Below are positions 6,110 to 6,672 of a DNA stretch of 6,672 nucleotides, piece after piece. The notes under the pieces are model-generated. The model had not been told where the DNA came from, made no database searches, and saw only the letters and a program-made list of their open reading frames with translations. A program made the position numbers and the translations under genes. Position 1 is the stretch's first letter. Each line of letters begins with the position of its first letter. The stretch covers positions 1-6,672 of the forward strand of contig JACQYX010000236.1 in NCBI GenBank assembly GCA_016207985.1. Reading direction: 5' to 3'. The DNA comes from Ignavibacteriales bacterium. Its GTDB lineage: Bacteria; Bacteroidota; Ignavibacteria; UBA10030; SZUA-254.

Positions 6110-6416
6110 TGAAAACCTTCCCTCGAAGGTTAAATTTGACTTTGGGGTAGAACATCATGTAATGTCCGTTAATGACTTGGGATGGAAAGGGATGAAGAAC
6201 GGCGCATTGCTGAGTAAAGCGATTGAAAATGGCTTCCAAATATTTATCACTATGGACAGCAGTATCCAATATCAACAAAACTTAATTAACCTGCCGCTCA
6301 TTATCTTTCTCATCAAAGCGAAAAATAACAAGCATCAAACCATCCAGCCGCTGGTTTCTAAGATCAATGAAAAAATAAGAGGCAAAATTGAAAATGGAGT
6401 ATACAATATCATGTAA
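6093..6416 (+). CDS. DUF5615 PIN-like toxin
   Basis: This 107-residue protein matches the DUF5615 family (Mut7-C-like PIN-fold proteins), predicted ribonucleases that pair with DUF433 antitoxins. It opens with KILVDENLPSKV, where Asp6 and Glu7 sit at the usual acidic site at the end of the first strand. It continues with HHVMSVNDLGWKGMKNGALL and FIFITMDS-like strand chemistry around residues 50-56 (Asp55), then YQQNL. These are the conserved segments of the family, so the active site looks intact and length is close to normal. The gene starts inside the end of the antitoxin gene (17-base overlap, +1 frame) with only a weak GGAAA upstream, so translation probably depends on the antitoxin reading through. 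Toxicity and RNA target are not shown by the sequence. The spacer after it is AT-rich with no clear terminator. Confidence 0.5.
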   Translation: MKILVDENLPSKVKFDFGVEHHVMSVNDLGWKGMKNGALLSKAIENGFQIFITMDSSIQYQQNLINLPLIIFLIKAKNNKHQTIQPLVSKINEKIRGKIENGVYNIM

Positions 6417-6531
6417 CTAATACTCTTTTTGTTAAAGAATATTGCATCAAAACAATAAACTACCAACTTTGCATCCCGCTTATCATTTTGCTACATTTTA
6501 GACATTCTTGCTAATCTAACCTATTGCACAC

Positions 6532-6672
6532 GTGTTGAAATACCGGGACCTTTCAAAAAATCTTCGGGAAAACATTCTGGCAGTTCTTGCCGGCTCGCAT
6601 ACGAACGAGCAGTTGAACCGGCTTATTGCAGTTTCTCATACGCTTGCTAACTCGTTTCTCGCCAGCAAGGCA
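6532..6672 (+). CDS. Start of an unrecognised gene, 3' end outside window
   Basis: From the GTG at 6532 this frame stays open for 47 codons to the window edge. The peptide begins MLKYRDLSKNLRENILAVL and continues with leucine-, alanine- and asparagine-rich amphipathic sequence, helical in character and composition-balanced like real protein. The composition also shifts to higher GC than the spacer before it, as expected when coding starts. An in-frame stop at 6517-6519 limits the start to GTG 6532, TTG 6535 or a rarer codon. There is no good Shine-Dalgarno site. A weak promoter-like pair, TTGCTA (6488-6493) and TAATCT (6512-6517) with an 18-base spacer, lies just upstream. I do not recognise the family from this fragment, and the frame could still be fortuitous. 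Confidence 0.5.
   Translation, partial: MLKYRDLSKNLRENILAVLAGSHTNEQLNRLIAVSHTLANSFLASKA

Noticed and set aside
5934..6278. A 114-codon minus-strand frame across both toxin-antitoxin genes
   Set aside because: It runs opposite two recognised families and would need to share their sequence; no domain is seen.
6440..6457. TATTG-N8-CAATA hairpin after the toxin gene, also loosely echoed at 5802-5822 with an 11-base gap
   Set aside because: Five AT-rich pairs are expected by chance in this spacer, no T-run follows for termination, and the two occurrences share no further bases.
1..6672. CRISPR array, rRNA, tRNA or intact insertion sequence
   Set aside because: No regularly spaced repeats of suitable length, no recognisable RNA gene and no transposase-like frame were seen on either strand.

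Overview
The window looks like the chromosome of an AT-leaning, Gram-negative-type bacterium. I place it tentatively in the FCB group (Bacteroidota/Chlorobiota/Ignavibacteria-like). The reasons are a promoter before the toxin-antitoxin pair that fits the Bacteroidota consensus (TTTG-N20-TAnnTTTG), weak or absent Shine-Dalgarno sites before several genes, an NRAMP transporter fused to a universal stress domain, and spacers filled with structured repeat DNA. This placement is inference and rests on no database search.

Left part (1-2250, all minus strand). A zinc-type MDR alcohol dehydrogenase gene (2250-1386) is followed after 18 bases by bacterioferritin (1367-894). A 131-bp inverted-repeat element comes next (757-887), then the first 232 codons of a PLP-dependent threonine dehydratase/serine racemase-like enzyme that runs off the left edge. 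The dehydrogenase is broken: its first nine codons are joined out of frame to the middle of its N-terminal catalytic domain, so about 60 codons are missing. A sigma70-like promoter still lies upstream and probably still feeds bacterioferritin.

Middle part (2482-5723, plus strand). After a divergent spacer that carries a small heptamer repeat come a POT/PTR2-type MFS transporter and an NRAMP divalent-metal transporter with a cytoplasmic UspA domain at its C-terminus. The 107-base gap between them holds two related inverted-repeat units. The larger ends only ten bases before the preferred NRAMP start codon. Bacterioferritin (iron storage) and NRAMP (Mn/Fe uptake) give the region a metal-homeostasis flavour, but they are on opposite strands and no shared operator was seen.

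Right part (5724-6672, plus strand). Two back-to-back 11-base palindromic units follow the NRAMP stop. A well-formed promoter then leads to an overlapping two-gene module, a DUF433 antitoxin and a DUF5615 PIN-like toxin. The window ends in the first codons of an unrecognised gene.

No wholly new system is evident. The most interesting points are the decayed dehydrogenase upstream of bacterioferritin, the paired inverted repeats at the NRAMP start, the NRAMP-Usp fusion with an altered nucleotide-binding loop, and the dual-consensus promoter of the toxin-antitoxin module.
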